Part shown: one piece after another, positions 1 to 9,587 of the stretch
Position numbering within the stretch: position 1 is the stretch's first letter
Layout of the letters: each line of letters begins with the position of its first letter
Origin: Gammaproteobacteria bacterium
GTDB taxonomy: Bacteria > Pseudomonadota > Gammaproteobacteria > HK1
Reading direction: 5' to 3'
DNA: 64,000 bases
NCBI GenBank assembly: GCA_012103455.1
Contig: WLWT01000003.1
Coordinates: 992,001 to 1,056,000, forward strand
Notes under the pieces: generated by a model
Database searches by the model: none
Seen by the model: only the letters and a program-made list of their open reading frames with translations
Told to the model about the DNA's origin: nothing
Position numbers and translations under genes: made by a program

Positions 1-1
1 A

Positions 2-568
2 TCGCTGGATCGCCGCTGGCAGGTAAAAGCTGACCCTGTCCCAGCGCCTAAATGATCCAGCGCCCAGATGATGTTGAGTCTCATCGGCAACGCCCAAGCC
101 CTTACCTACCGTAGCTTGGCCCAGCTAGTGGGCGCAGAATTGGCATCGGTTCATCAGCGCCACATCGAAACTCAGTTAGCAGGCGACATCGACCAGCGCG
201 AGCGCATTGACTACCGCTACGTCTTAGCCTGTGTGCGGCGATCACGATCGCCCGAAGCCTACTTCGCCGCACTCAACGCGGCCAATGCTCAAGCCTTTGA
301 GCTATGGGGTTACAACGCCCAAGCCCAAAACAATATGTAGACGCGATGTGCACAACCTTCACTCCCTCATTCATCAAATGCCGCCGCGGCAGGGGTCGCC
401 AGTGGACAAGTGATTTTCGTCCTGGGTATGCCGCGTTCCGGCACCTCGTTGATAGAGCAGAGCCTAGCGAGCCATAGCGAAGCCCACGGCGCTGGCGAAC
501 CACTTTTTTGCCGAAGCTTTCAATCACCAAAATCAGTGCATTCCGAGCCCATCGCCCCAGTACAATAA
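2..568 (+). pseudogene. TPR-type sulfotransferase remnant
   Basis: One reading frame from base 2 contains stops at 53-55 (TGA) and 338-340 (TAG) and ends at 566-568. Around codons 30-110 it has the Leu/Ala/Asn-rich text seen between the TPR part and the catalytic part of TPR-sulfotransferases. At about 413-480 it reads IFVLGMPRSGTSLIEQ, the 5'-phosphosulfate-binding loop (consensus FIVGMPRSGTTLVEQ) of PAPS-dependent sulfotransferases. Between 340 and 395 the best match (FTPSFIKCRRG) is in another frame, so there are also compensating frameshifts. No C-terminal 3'-phosphate-binding region follows and the 5' end lies outside the window. Seen: loop motif and stops. Inferred: a dead gene. Confidence 0.7.
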
Positions 569-624
569 GTCCCACCCGGCATCGGCCCATACGCAAGACC
601 AAGTTCGACTTGGAGGAGGCGAAC

Positions 625-1110
625 ATGAACGCTCGGGTTATTTCTTCGGTATTGGGCGTGGTTATGATGGTAAGCAACGCCGCACCGCTGGCGGTCACCG
701 TGCAAAAAGGCGCGTTGACCGTCGAGTTTCCCAACGAGCCGCAGACGGCTGAAGCGGTGGATGAAACCAACTTAGGCGAGGTGGCGCGCTTCGCCGCCGT
801 GTCGGTAACGCCGACCTGTGACTACGCTCTGTTCGTGCACAGTTATTCACCGCAGATCGTTGCCCTGCTCGGCAAGACCTCGCTGCTTGGAAAGACGGTG
901 CAACAATCGGTGGCCACTCACCGAGCACGGGTTGAACGGATGCGGCGCGCTGAACGTAAAGGCGTTGAGGTCATTGAGATGGATTTCGCCGTGCAGGCGG
1001 ATAAAAGCACTGGCCGCGCGCGTTTTTTACAGGTGGAACATCAAGTCTACGAAGTCAGCACCCTGTGTGAGGAAGGCAGCCAGCCAGACGCCGACTTCTT
1101 CGGTACCTAG
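625..1110 (+). CDS. hypothetical secreted protein, 161 aa
   Basis: The start at 625 is chosen because GGAGGAGG lies just upstream at the right spacing; a longer reading from 508 has no such site. Residues 1-21 (MNARVISSVLGVVMMVSNAA) look like a Sec signal peptide. The mature part is a small alpha/beta protein with two well-separated cysteines (VTPTCDYAL and VSTLCEEG) that could form a disulfide. No family is recognised. It stands alone between the sulfotransferase remnant and the convergent fdsA gene, whose stop is 16 bases away. A periplasmic location is inferred from the signal peptide only. Confidence 0.6.
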   Translation: MNARVISSVLGVVMMVSNAAPLAVTVQKGALTVEFPNEPQTAEAVDETNLGEVARFAAVSVTPTCDYALFVHSYSPQIVALLGKTSLLGKTVQQSVATHRARVERMRRAERKGVEVIEMDFAVQADKSTGRARFLQVEHQVYEVSTLCEEGSQPDADFFGT

Positions 1111-1126
1111 CCCCAGGTCGTGCGAG

Positions 1127-3877
1127 CTACGCCGCCAACTCCACCTTGGCGGCACAGAACTTGAACTCCGGGATCTTACCGAACGGATCCAAAGCTGGAT
1201 TGGTGAGGGTATTGGCCGCCGCTTCGGCGTAACAGAACGGCACGAATAACACACCGTCCGGCACCGCGGCATCGATTTTGGCTTTGAGTTCGATGATGCC
1301 ACGCCGGGTGGTGACGCGTATTTTATCGCCAGGCGCGGCGCCCATCTTGCGCAGGTCCGCCGAAGAGAAGCTCGCCACCGGTTCGGGCTCGATCTCATCG
1401 AGCACACTGGCCCGGCGGGTCATGGCGCCGGTGTGCCAGTGTTCCAACTGCCGGCCAGTGGTCAAAATCATCGGATAGTCATCATCCGGTTGCTCATCGG
1501 GCGGCACGATGTCGGCGGGCACCAACTTGGCGCGGCCATTGGCTGTCGGGAAACCGTCGCCGAAGACGATGGCATTGCCAGGTTTATCGGGCGCCTCGCA
1601 CGGATAGGTGACCGCGCTTTGCGCCAACAGCCGCTCCCAGGTGATGTTATCGAGCGATGGCATGACACTGGCCATCTCGGCATACACATCCGCCGGACCT
1701 GAATAATTCCAGCCCAAGCCCATGCGGTTGGCGAGCTCTTGAATGATCCACCAATCCTGCCGCGCAGCGCCAGGTAACGGGAGCGCCAGCCGGCCCATCT
1801 GCACTTGCCGGTTGGAGTTGGTGACAGTGCCGTCTTTTTCCGGCCAGGCGGAGGCGGGTAAGACCACGTCGGCGTGAAACGCTGTTTCGGTCAAGAAAAT
1901 ATCCTGCACCACCAGGTGTTCCAGCTTGGCCAAACCGGTGCGGGCGTGCCCCACATCCGGATCGGACATGGCCGGGTTCTCGCCCATGATGTACATGCCG
2001 CGGATCTGATCCGCGTGTACCGCATCCATGATCTCGACCACGGTCAAGCCACGCACCGCATCCAACTCAGCGCCCCAGAGGTTTTCGAAGTTAGCCCGGA
2101 TATTGTCCATTTCGACGGATTGATAATCCGGAAAGACCATGGGGATAAGCCCGGCGTCGGAGGCGCCTTGCACATTGTTCTGACCGCGCAGCGGATGCAG
2201 GCCGGTGCCCGGCCTGCCAACCTGGCCGGTGATCATGGACAGGGCAATGAGGCAGCGGGCGTTGTCGGTGCCATGCACGTGTTGTGACACGCCCATGCCC
2301 CAGAAGATGATCGATGCCGGCGAGGTGGCGTAGCTGCGGGCCACTTGGCGGATGGTTTTGGCGTCTATGCCACAGATGGGCGCCATCTCCTCCGGTGAGA
2401 AATTCTCCACATGTTTACGCAAGCTCTCGAAGCCCTCCACCCGTGCCTGGATATATTGCTCGTCATACAAACCTTCGGTGCAGATGACGTTCAGCATGGC
2501 GTTCAAAAGAGCCACGTCGGCGCCCGGTTTGAAGGCCAACATATGGGTGGCGTGGCGCTCCAGAGCTTGTCCTCGCGGATCCATAACGATCAGTGTCTTG
2601 CCCGCTTTAGCCGCGTTTTTAAAGAAGGTGGCCGCCACCGGGTGGTTCTCGGTGGGATTGGCGCCGATGACGATGATGCACTCAGCGTCCAGTGCGGCGG
2701 TAAACGGCGCCGTCACCGCCCCCGAGCCGATGCCTTCCAGCAAAGCGGCCACCGAGGAGGCATGGCAAAGCCGGGTGCAATGGTCCACGTTGTTGGTGCC
2801 AAAACCCGTGCGCACCAGTTTTTGCACCAGATAAGCTTCCTCGTTGGAACCTTTCGCCGAGCCGAATCCAGCCAGGCCCGCCGGGCCGTGCTCGGCCCGT
2901 ATGCGGTTGAACCCTTGCGCGGCCCTATCCAGTGCTTGTTCCCAGGTGGCTGCGCGAAAATGGCTGAGCGGGTTGGCCGGATCCAATTGGATGGCGGCCG
3001 ATTTGGGCGCGTCATCGCGGCGGATCAACGGTTGGGTGAGCCGGTGTGGGTGGGCCACGTAATCGAAGCCGAAGCGGCCTTTGACACACAAGCGCTGTTC
3101 ATTGCCTGGTCCGTTGCGGCCTTGCACGGAGATGATTTCATCGTTTTCGATCTGATAGGTGATCTGGCATCCCACGCCGCAGTAGGGGCATACGCTATCG
3201 ACTTCGCGCAGCCCGGCGCGGCGATCGACACCGTTCTCATCGAGCCGCTTGGTTTCCATCAAGGCGCCCGTGGGACACGCTTGCACGCATTCACCGCAGG
3301 CCACGCAGGTGCTATCGCCCATGGGATCGTCTTGGTCGAAAACGATCTTCGCTTGCGCCCCCCGGTACGCCATACCGATGACGTCGTTGACTTGCACTTC
3401 ACGGCAGGCGCGCACGCACAAATTGCACTGAATGCAAGCGTCCAGGTTGACCCGCATGGCCGGGTGCGACGGATCGCAGGCCGGCATCCGGCGTGGCGGA
3501 TAGCGGCTTTCGGTGAGGGCTAGTTGCTCCGACCAGTGCCAGAATTTGGAATCGTATTCATGGGCCAGATCACGCGCGGGCTGATCGGCCATCAGCATTT
3601 CGAACACCGAGCGGCGGGCATTGCTGGCGCGGGCGCTGGTGCTGGTGACGTTCATGCCCGGTGTGGGGATGCGGATACAGGATGCGGCCAATACCCGCTC
3701 GCCATCGATCTCCACCATGCAAGCACGGCAGTTGCCGTCCGCTCTATAACCCGGTTCGTCGGCGTAACAAAGGTGCGGAATATGGGTGCCGGTACGCTTG
3801 GCTGTTTGCCAAATGGTTTCTCCCGGCAGAGCCGTTACCGCTTGACCATCGAGGATGAATTCAATGGAGCCGCTCAT
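1127..3877 (-). CDS. fdsA: NAD-dependent formate dehydrogenase, catalytic alpha subunit
   Basis: This is the Mo/W-bis-MGD subunit of a soluble NAD+-dependent formate dehydrogenase (FdsA/Fdh1A type), which oxidises formate to CO2 and passes electrons through Fe-S clusters to the partner subunit. In order it has an N-terminal [2Fe-2S] ferredoxin domain (CYADEPGYRADGNCRACMVE), two 4Fe-4S motifs (CIQCNLCVRAC, CVACGECVQACPTGA), the CPYCGVGCQ cluster motif of molybdopterin enzymes, and RLCHASSV, whose Cys-His pair is the metal ligand and catalytic histidine. The metal ligand is Cys, not Sec. Length 916 aa is normal. The ATG at 3877 overlaps the fdsB stop (ATGA), which fixes the start and implies translational coupling. 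No fdhD-like maturation gene is in view. Confidence 0.95.
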   Translation of the reverse strand: MSGSIEFILDGQAVTALPGETIWQTAKRTGTHIPHLCYADEPGYRADGNCRACMVEIDGERVLAASCIRIPTPGMNVTSTSARASNARRSVFEMLMADQPARDLAHEYDSKFWHWSEQLALTESRYPPRRMPACDPSHPAMRVNLDACIQCNLCVRACREVQVNDVIGMAYRGAQAKIVFDQDDPMGDSTCVACGECVQACPTGALMETKRLDENGVDRRAGLREVDSVCPYCGVGCQITYQIENDEIISVQGRNGPGNEQRLCVKGRFGFDYVAHPHRLTQPLIRRDDAPKSAAIQLDPANPLSHFRAATWEQALDRAAQGFNRIRAEHGPAGLAGFGSAKGSNEEAYLVQKLVRTGFGTNNVDHCTRLCHASSVAALLEGIGSGAVTAPFTAALDAECIIVIGANPTENHPVAATFFKNAAKAGKTLIVMDPRGQALERHATHMLAFKPGADVALLNAMLNVICTEGLYDEQYIQARVEGFESLRKHVENFSPEEMAPICGIDAKTIRQVARSYATSPASIIFWGMGVSQHVHGTDNARCLIALSMITGQVGRPGTGLHPLRGQNNVQGASDAGLIPMVFPDYQSVEMDNIRANFENLWGAELDAVRGLTVVEIMDAVHADQIRGMYIMGENPAMSDPDVGHARTGLAKLEHLVVQDIFLTETAFHADVVLPASAWPEKDGTVTNSNRQVQMGRLALPLPGAARQDWWIIQELANRMGLGWNYSGPADVYAEMASVMPSLDNITWERLLAQSAVTYPCEAPDKPGNAIVFGDGFPTANGRAKLVPADIVPPDEQPDDDYPMILTTGRQLEHWHTGAMTRRASVLDEIEPEPVASFSSADLRKMGAAPGDKIRVTTRRGIIELKAKIDAAVPDGVLFVPFCYAEAAANTLTNPALDPFGKIPEFKFCAAKVELAA

Positions 3878-5577
3878 TTCAGATCCTCCGGAAAAAACTT
3901 CAGCACGCTGAGCAACGGATTGGCCGCCGCTTGGCCTAGGCCGCAGATCGATGCATCCGCCATGGTCTGGCACAGTTCACGCAGCGGCTCGGATTGCCAT
4001 TGCCCACTGGCCATGAGCTTGACCGCTTTCTCGGTGCCGACCCGGCAGGGCGTGCATTGACCGCAGCTTTCGTCCTCGAAAAAACGCATCAAATTGAGCG
4101 CCACGTCGCCCATGTTGTCCTGCTCGCTCAGGACCACGACGGCGTGGGAGCCTACAAAGCAGCCGTGCGCGTCCAAGGCGCCGAACTCCAGCGGCAAATC
4201 GGCCAAGCTCGCCGGTAATATGCCGCCCGAGGCGCCGCCGGGCAGATAACCTTTGAGCGTGTGTCCGGGCAGCATGCCACCGCAGTACTCATCGATGAGT
4301 TCACGGACGGTGATACCGGCGGGGGCGAATTTGACGCCGGGATCATTGACTCTTCCGGAGACGGAAAAGCTACGCATGCCCTTGCCGCCATTGCGGCCTT
4401 CATCAGCGAACCACTCCGGCCCTTGTTGCAAAATATCGCGCAGCCAGTAGAGGGTTTCTACATTTTGTACCAAAGTGGGGCGGCCAAAGATGCCGACTTC
4501 GGCGACATACGGTGGCCGGTGCCGCGGCAGGCCGCGTTTGCCTTCGATGGATTCGATCATCGACGATTCTTCGCCGCAGATATAAGCGCCCGCCCCGCGG
4601 CGCAATTCCACCTCGGCCTCGCCCAGCAGGCCGGCGGCTTCGATTTTGGGCAGCTCCGCCAGCAGGATTTCCCGTACGAATGGGTACTCATCGCGCAGAT
4701 AGATAAACACGGTTCGCGCCTCCACCACCCAGGCGGCGATCAGCATGCCCTCCAAAAAGCGGTGCGGATCGGTCTGCAGATAGTGCCGATCCTTGAAGGT
4801 GCCGGGCTCGCCCTCATCGGCGTTGACCGCCATCAACCGGGGACCGGGGTAACTGCGCACAAAACCCCACTTGCGGCCGGTGGGAAAACCGGCGCCGCCT
4901 AGGCCGCGTAAGCCGGAATCCGACACGCTCTGGGTAACGCTGTCACGCTCATGGGTACCGGCGTAACAGGCTTTTAGCAGTTCATAACCGCCTGCCGCAC
5001 TGTAGGCTGCGAAATCGATGTACACCGGGATACGAGGATGAGTCTGTCCCGACTCTACGGCGGCGGCGATGGTGTCCACGGTGGCCCGGTCGATGTGGTG
5101 ATGACCGGCTTCGGCAACGGGCGCGGTGGCACAACGGCCCATGCAGGGCGCACGCACTACCCGCACGCCAGCGCCCAAGTGCCCGGGCAGTTGTTCTAAC
5201 AGTGCTTTGGCGCCGGCCAGTTCGCACGACAAGCTATCGCACACCCGCACCGTGAGTGGCGGTGGCGGCTCTTCACCTTGCCGGACGATGTCGAAGTGAG
5301 CGTAGAAGCTGGCGACCTCGTATACCTCGGCCTGGACCAAGCGCAGCTCGTGGGCCAGCGCGGTTATGTGCGTGGCACTCAAATGGCCGAATTCATCCTG
5401 GATGAGGTGTAGGAATTCGATCAGATGATCACGGCGCCGGTCACGCTCGCCGAGCAAGCCCTGCACTTCGCGTAAAGCGGTGTCATCGACTTGACGGCCC
5501 TTGTTGGTAAAACGCTTGCGCCGCTTGCCGGCGCCGGGCACGTGTTCAATAGCGACTGGAGCGGTTGAGACTGTCAT
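3874..5577 (-). CDS. fdsB: formate dehydrogenase beta/gamma fusion subunit (NuoE-NuoF type)
   Basis: At 567 aa this is a fusion of the FdsG (NuoE-like) and FdsB (NuoF-like) subunits that are separate in Cupriavidus; the same fusion is known in Methylobacterium Fdh1B. Residues ~40-170 form the thioredoxin-like [2Fe-2S] domain (VCDSLSCELAGA, APCMGRCA). The C-terminal part has FMN/NAD-binding motifs (GLRGLGGAGFPTGRKW, NADEGEPGTFKDR, GAGAYICGEESSMIESIEGK) and the 4Fe-4S motif ESCGQCTPCRVG. It reduces NAD+ with electrons from FdsA. It is first in the fdsBA pair and overlaps fdsA by four bases. Confidence 0.95.
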   Translation of the reverse strand: MTVSTAPVAIEHVPGAGKRRKRFTNKGRQVDDTALREVQGLLGERDRRRDHLIEFLHLIQDEFGHLSATHITALAHELRLVQAEVYEVASFYAHFDIVRQGEEPPPPLTVRVCDSLSCELAGAKALLEQLPGHLGAGVRVVRAPCMGRCATAPVAEAGHHHIDRATVDTIAAAVESGQTHPRIPVYIDFAAYSAAGGYELLKACYAGTHERDSVTQSVSDSGLRGLGGAGFPTGRKWGFVRSYPGPRLMAVNADEGEPGTFKDRHYLQTDPHRFLEGMLIAAWVVEARTVFIYLRDEYPFVREILLAELPKIEAAGLLGEAEVELRRGAGAYICGEESSMIESIEGKRGLPRHRPPYVAEVGIFGRPTLVQNVETLYWLRDILQQGPEWFADEGRNGGKGMRSFSVSGRVNDPGVKFAPAGITVRELIDEYCGGMLPGHTLKGYLPGGASGGILPASLADLPLEFGALDAHGCFVGSHAVVVLSEQDNMGDVALNLMRFFEDESCGQCTPCRVGTEKAVKLMASGQWQSEPLRELCQTMADASICGLGQAAANPLLSVLKFFPEDLK

Positions 5578-5817
5578 AGAGACATATCCTTTGCGCGCGG
5601 TGTATCACTGGCACCGTGCTGGATGCAAGAGGCGAATAGGGTTGACCGGGACGGGGCAAACCGGGTGATGCACGATCCGTTTTGTAAGGTCACGGACCTT
5701 GCTCATAGGCGACCGCCGACTTGCCGAGGGCGACACTCTTTTTGAGCGCGGGTGCCACTGTCAAGCCCCTAGCTGCCCGGCGCAGGACCATCTGCTCGGA
5801 TGCTATCCACCTAGCTG

Positions 5818-6693
5818 CTATCCACCTAGGGCTTTAACCAGCGTGGTACCCAGAGCGGCGGGCGATTCGGTGACATGAATGCCAGCGCTGCGCATCGCTT
5901 CCATCTTGTCGCCAGCGCCCCCCTTGCCGCCGGCGATGATGGCACCGGCGTGGCCCATGCGCCGCCCGGGCGGCGCAGTGGCGCCGGCAATGAATCCGGC
6001 GATGGGTTTGCGCGTGCGGGACTGCTTTAAAAACGCCGCCGCATCTTCCTCGGCGCTTCCACCGATCTCGCCGATCATGATGATGGCTTCGGTCTGGTCA
6101 TCGGCCAAGAACAGCTCCAAACAGTCGATGAAGTCGGTGCCATTGACCGGATCGCCACCGATGCCTATACACGTGGATTGACCCAATCCGGCCGCCGTGG
6201 TCTGCGCCACCGCCTCGTACGTGAGGGTGCCGGAGCGCGAGACCACGCCCACTTTGCCAGGGCTATGAATATGGCCCGGCATGATGCCGATTTTGCACTG
6301 CCCCGGCGTGATGACGCCCGGACAGTTCGGCCCGATGAGCCGCGTGGAGGACGATAGCAAAGCCCGCTTGACCTTGACCATATCGAGCACCGGAATGCCT
6401 TCGGTGATGCAGGCGATCAGTTCTACTCCAGCATCTATGGCTTCGAGAATGGCATCGGCGGCAAACGGCGGCGGCACGTAAATGGCCGACGCGGTGGCCC
6501 CGGTGGCCGCTACTGCTTCGGCGACGGTATCGAAAACGGGGAGAGCCAGATGGGTCTCGCCACCCTTGCCGGGGGTCACTCCACCGGCCATCTTGGTGCC
6601 GTAGGCAATAGCTTGCTCGGAATGAAAGGTGCCTTGGGCGCCGGTGAACCCCTGGCAGATGACTTTGGTGTCGGCGTTGACTAGAACTGCCAT
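5818..6693 (-). CDS. sucD: succinyl-CoA synthetase, alpha subunit
   Basis: This is the alpha subunit of the TCA-cycle ligase that converts succinyl-CoA plus ADP/GDP and phosphate into succinate plus ATP/GTP. It has a Rossmann CoA-binding N-terminus (ICQGFTGAQGTFHSEQAI), GPNCPGVITPGQCKIGIMPG, and the phosphohistidine region RMGHAGAIIAGGKGGAGDK. Length 291 aa is usual. It lies five bases downstream of sucC in the same direction. The last codons overlap a 15-bp tandem duplication (5801-5830), so a few extra bases past the stop are duplicated without changing the protein. Confidence 0.96.
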   Translation of the reverse strand: MAVLVNADTKVICQGFTGAQGTFHSEQAIAYGTKMAGGVTPGKGGETHLALPVFDTVAEAVAATGATASAIYVPPPFAADAILEAIDAGVELIACITEGIPVLDMVKVKRALLSSSTRLIGPNCPGVITPGQCKIGIMPGHIHSPGKVGVVSRSGTLTYEAVAQTTAAGLGQSTCIGIGGDPVNGTDFIDCLELFLADDQTEAIIMIGEIGGSAEEDAAAFLKQSRTRKPIAGFIAGATAPPGRRMGHAGAIIAGGKGGAGDKMEAMRSAGIHVTESPAALGTTLVKALGG

Positions 6694-6698
6694 GGCCG

Positions 6699-7892
6699 TC
6701 AGCTACCCCCTTGCGCATCAACGACTTTCTGCGCCGCATCGGCCAAATCGTCCGCGGCGATAATGTTGAGGCCGGATCTGTCCAAGAGCGCTTTACCCTG
6801 CTCTACGTTAGTGCCCTCCAGCCGTACCACCAAGGGCACTTTTAGCCCCACTTCCCGGGTGGCGGTGATGATGCCCGCGGCGATGAGATCGCAGCGCATG
6901 ATGCCGCCGAAGATATTCACCAAGACGGCTTTGACATTCGGATCGGAGGTAATGATCTTGAAGGCGGCCACCACCTGTTCAGCTTTGGCGCTGCCGCCCA
7001 CATCCAGGAAATTGGCCGGGCTAGAACCGTAGAGCTTGATGATATCCATGGTCGCCATGGCCAATCCGGCACCGTTGACCATGCAGCCGATGGAGCCATC
7101 GAGCTTGATGAAATTGAGATCGGCCTCAGCCGCTTCCACTTCCGCAGGATCATCCTCGTGCGGATCGTTGAGTTCGCGGATCGCTGGATGGCGGTAGAGC
7201 GCGTTGTCATCGAAGTTCATCTTCGCATCCAACGCGATGACATCACCCGCTGCGGTGACCACCAGCGGATTGATTTCCACCACACTAGCGTCGAGTTCGG
7301 TGAACGCTTGGTACATAGCGAGCATGAATTCGACGCCGGAGCCGATCTGCTTGCCCTGCAATCCAAGGCCGAAGGCGAGCCGTCTAGCCTGAAACGGCAT
7401 CATGCCAACAGCCGGATCGATGCTTATCTTGAGGATTTTCTCCGGCGTCTTTTCCGCCACTTCTTCAATATCCATGCCACCTTCGGTGGAGGCCATCATC
7501 AGCAACCGCGAGGTGGCCCGATCGAGCAGCAGGCCAAGATAAAGCTCGCGCGCGATATCGCAAGCTTCCTCGATGTACAGGCGCTTGACTTCGCGGCCCG
7601 CAGCCCCGGTTTGTCGGGTAACGAGCACGTGGCCTAGCATGCTCCCGGCATCGCTGCGCACCTCATCCAAGGACTTCACCACGCGCACGCCACCGCGCTT
7701 TTGCGGGTCACCTGCGAAGTGCCCAGCGCCACGGCCGCCCGCGTGGATTTGCGACTTAAGCACCCAGACAGGTCCACCCAGGGACGCGGCCGCTCGCACC
7801 GCTTCATCCACGGTGAAGGCCGGCGCTCCCCTAGGCACCGCCACGCCGTAGCCGTCCAGCAGTTGCTTAGCTTGATATTCGTGAATATTCAT
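6699..7892 (-). CDS. sucC: succinyl-CoA synthetase, beta subunit
   Basis: This is the ATP-grasp subunit partnering SucD. It opens MNIHEYQAKQLLDGYGVAVP, carries the nucleotide-binding segment KSQIHAGGRGAGHF, and contains VEINPLVVTAAGDVIALDAK and GCMVNGAGLAMATMDIIK, all typical of SucC. Malate thiokinase (MtkA) is a close relative and was considered, given the formate dehydrogenase nearby. The conserved DLNFIKLDGSIGC block and normal 397-aa length favour SucC, and no serine-cycle genes are present. It is the first gene of the sucCD pair. Confidence 0.93.
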   Translation of the reverse strand: MNIHEYQAKQLLDGYGVAVPRGAPAFTVDEAVRAAASLGGPVWVLKSQIHAGGRGAGHFAGDPQKRGGVRVVKSLDEVRSDAGSMLGHVLVTRQTGAAGREVKRLYIEEACDIARELYLGLLLDRATSRLLMMASTEGGMDIEEVAEKTPEKILKISIDPAVGMMPFQARRLAFGLGLQGKQIGSGVEFMLAMYQAFTELDASVVEINPLVVTAAGDVIALDAKMNFDDNALYRHPAIRELNDPHEDDPAEVEAAEADLNFIKLDGSIGCMVNGAGLAMATMDIIKLYGSSPANFLDVGGSAKAEQVVAAFKIITSDPNVKAVLVNIFGGIMRCDLIAAGIITATREVGLKVPLVVRLEGTNVEQGKALLDRSGLNIIAADDLADAAQKVVDAQGGS

Positions 7893-7931
7893 CGGCGCGA
7901 AATGCCACCCCTTGACCGTTACATGTAACTG

Positions 7932-9587
7932 TTACATGACCGCTTCGATGCCAAGCTTGCCGAAGCCCTGTTTTTCGAAGTTGTCACGGAACGCATCACG
8001 CAGTTTGATCGCGGCTGCATCATACGCCGCTTTGTCGTCCCAACTGGCTCTTGGATCCAACACCTCCAAATCCACACCGGGGCATTGCCGCGGCACCTGC
8101 AAGTTGAACACCGGGTGCATGTCCAAGCCGCCACCGTTATGCAGTTTGCCGCTGAGTGCCGCATTCAATAGCGCCCGGGTATCCTTGATCGGCATGCGTG
8201 GCGCTGCGCCGGCGGGTCCGCCACGCCAGCCGGTGTTCAGCAAGATACAGCGCGCTTCGTTGGCTTCCATCTTCTCTTTCAACAATTTGGCGTAAACCGA
8301 TGGGTAATGGGGCATGAACGGAGCGCCGAAACAGGCGCTGAAAGTGGCTTGCGCTTGCCTAAGGCCCACTTCGGTTCCCGCCAGTTTCGCGGTGAAGCCC
8401 TGGATAAAGTGATACATCACGCCGTTGCCGTTCAACACCGAGACCGGCGGCAACACACCGAAAGCGTCAGCGGTCAGCAGCACGATGGTCTGCGGATGGC
8501 CGCCGCGTGCACCGGTGGCAACGTTGGGATTGCACGCAAGCGGATAGGAGAACCGGATGTTCTCGGTGATGGAGCCGTCCCTCAGATCCAGCTCTTGCGG
8601 ATCGGTTTCCTCCATGGGTTTACCGGGCAGCGGCGGTACGTTTTCGATGATCGTGCCGGGCATGGACATGGCCGCAGCGATGACCGGCTCGGCTTGCTTG
8701 TCGAGATCGATGAGCTTGGCGTAGCAGCCGTCTTCCAAATTGGAAATGCCATCACCGGTCCAACCGGTCTCATCGTCACCGATGAGTTGGCGCGCCGAAT
8801 CGGCCGACAGTGTGGTCTTGCCGGTGCCGGAGAGGCCGAAGAGAATCGCCGCATCTGCGCTGCTGCCGATATTGGCCGAGCAGTGCATGGACAGATAACC
8901 CATATTCGGCAGCAAGAAATTCATCACCGTGAAGATGGTCTTCTTGACCACGCCGCAATAGTCGGCACGACCCGCGACCAGCACCACTTTATTGCGCATA
9001 TCGACGATAACCGCCCGCTCGGAATGACAGCCGTCACGCTCCGGCTGGCAACGGAAGGACGGTACGTTGAGCATGGTCCAGCGTTTGCCCTCCACATCAT
9101 CGACACCAGGCACTTCCTTCGGGAACATGTTGTAGGCGAACATGGCGTGGGTGGCGAACTCGCCGACAAAACGGTAGGGCACGGAGTAGACTGGATCGGC
9201 CCCCGCGAACACATCTTGCACGTAGAGATGGCCACCGCGTTGATTGCAGTGTGCTACCACGCGCTCGAGCAGCGCTTCGAATTGCTCCGGATCATATTTT
9301 TGCAGGTTATCTTTCCACCACACCTGAGCCTCGAGGTCGGGCCAGGCGACCATGAAGGTGTCATTCACCGGCCGGCCGGTGCAGGTAGGATCGGTATAGA
9401 AGACGAGCGGGCCGTTGACACCCAGTTTAGTGGCGAATGCCTTGCGCTCATCCTCCGGTCCACCGCGCCGTGTTCTTCCCCGATCATGGGCCAGCGCTTC
9501 GTAGAAGAGCCGCTCTTTGGGCAAATTGTGTTTGAACTGAATGCCTGAAAGGCCCAGCTTGCGCTGGAGCGCGCCGGAAAGGTCCAT
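7932..9587 (-). CDS. pckA: phosphoenolpyruvate carboxykinase (ATP)
   Basis: This enzyme decarboxylates and phosphorylates oxaloacetate to PEP, the first step of gluconeogenesis from TCA intermediates. The P-loop GLSGTGKTTLSAD and the kinase-2 motif DDETGW mark the ATP-dependent family, and 551 aa is slightly above the usual ~540. The ATG at 9587 is preferred over the in-frame TTG at 9605 because GAGAG sits 12-13 bases upstream of it. It is read in the same direction as sucCD and ends 40 bases before sucC starts. Together with malate synthase G and SucCD it suggests growth on C2 or organic-acid carbon. Confidence 0.95.
   Translation of the reverse strand: MDLSGALQRKLGLSGIQFKHNLPKERLFYEALAHDRGRTRRGGPEDERKAFATKLGVNGPLVFYTDPTCTGRPVNDTFMVAWPDLEAQVWWKDNLQKYDPEQFEALLERVVAHCNQRGGHLYVQDVFAGADPVYSVPYRFVGEFATHAMFAYNMFPKEVPGVDDVEGKRWTMLNVPSFRCQPERDGCHSERAVIVDMRNKVVLVAGRADYCGVVKKTIFTVMNFLLPNMGYLSMHCSANIGSSADAAILFGLSGTGKTTLSADSARQLIGDDETGWTGDGISNLEDGCYAKLIDLDKQAEPVIAAAMSMPGTIIENVPPLPGKPMEETDPQELDLRDGSITENIRFSYPLACNPNVATGARGGHPQTIVLLTADAFGVLPPVSVLNGNGVMYHFIQGFTAKLAGTEVGLRQAQATFSACFGAPFMPHYPSVYAKLLKEKMEANEARCILLNTGWRGGPAGAAPRMPIKDTRALLNAALSGKLHNGGGLDMHPVFNLQVPRQCPGVDLEVLDPRASWDDKAAYDAAAIKLRDAFRDNFEKQGFGKLGIEAVM

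Noticed and set aside
5578..5817. Promoter or terminator between fdsB and sucD
   Set aside because: Nothing beyond a 15-bp duplication at the sucD end could be supported by eye.
6699..7892. Malate thiokinase (mtkA) instead of sucC
   Set aside because: Conserved SucC blocks and lack of serine-cycle genes favour succinyl-CoA synthetase.
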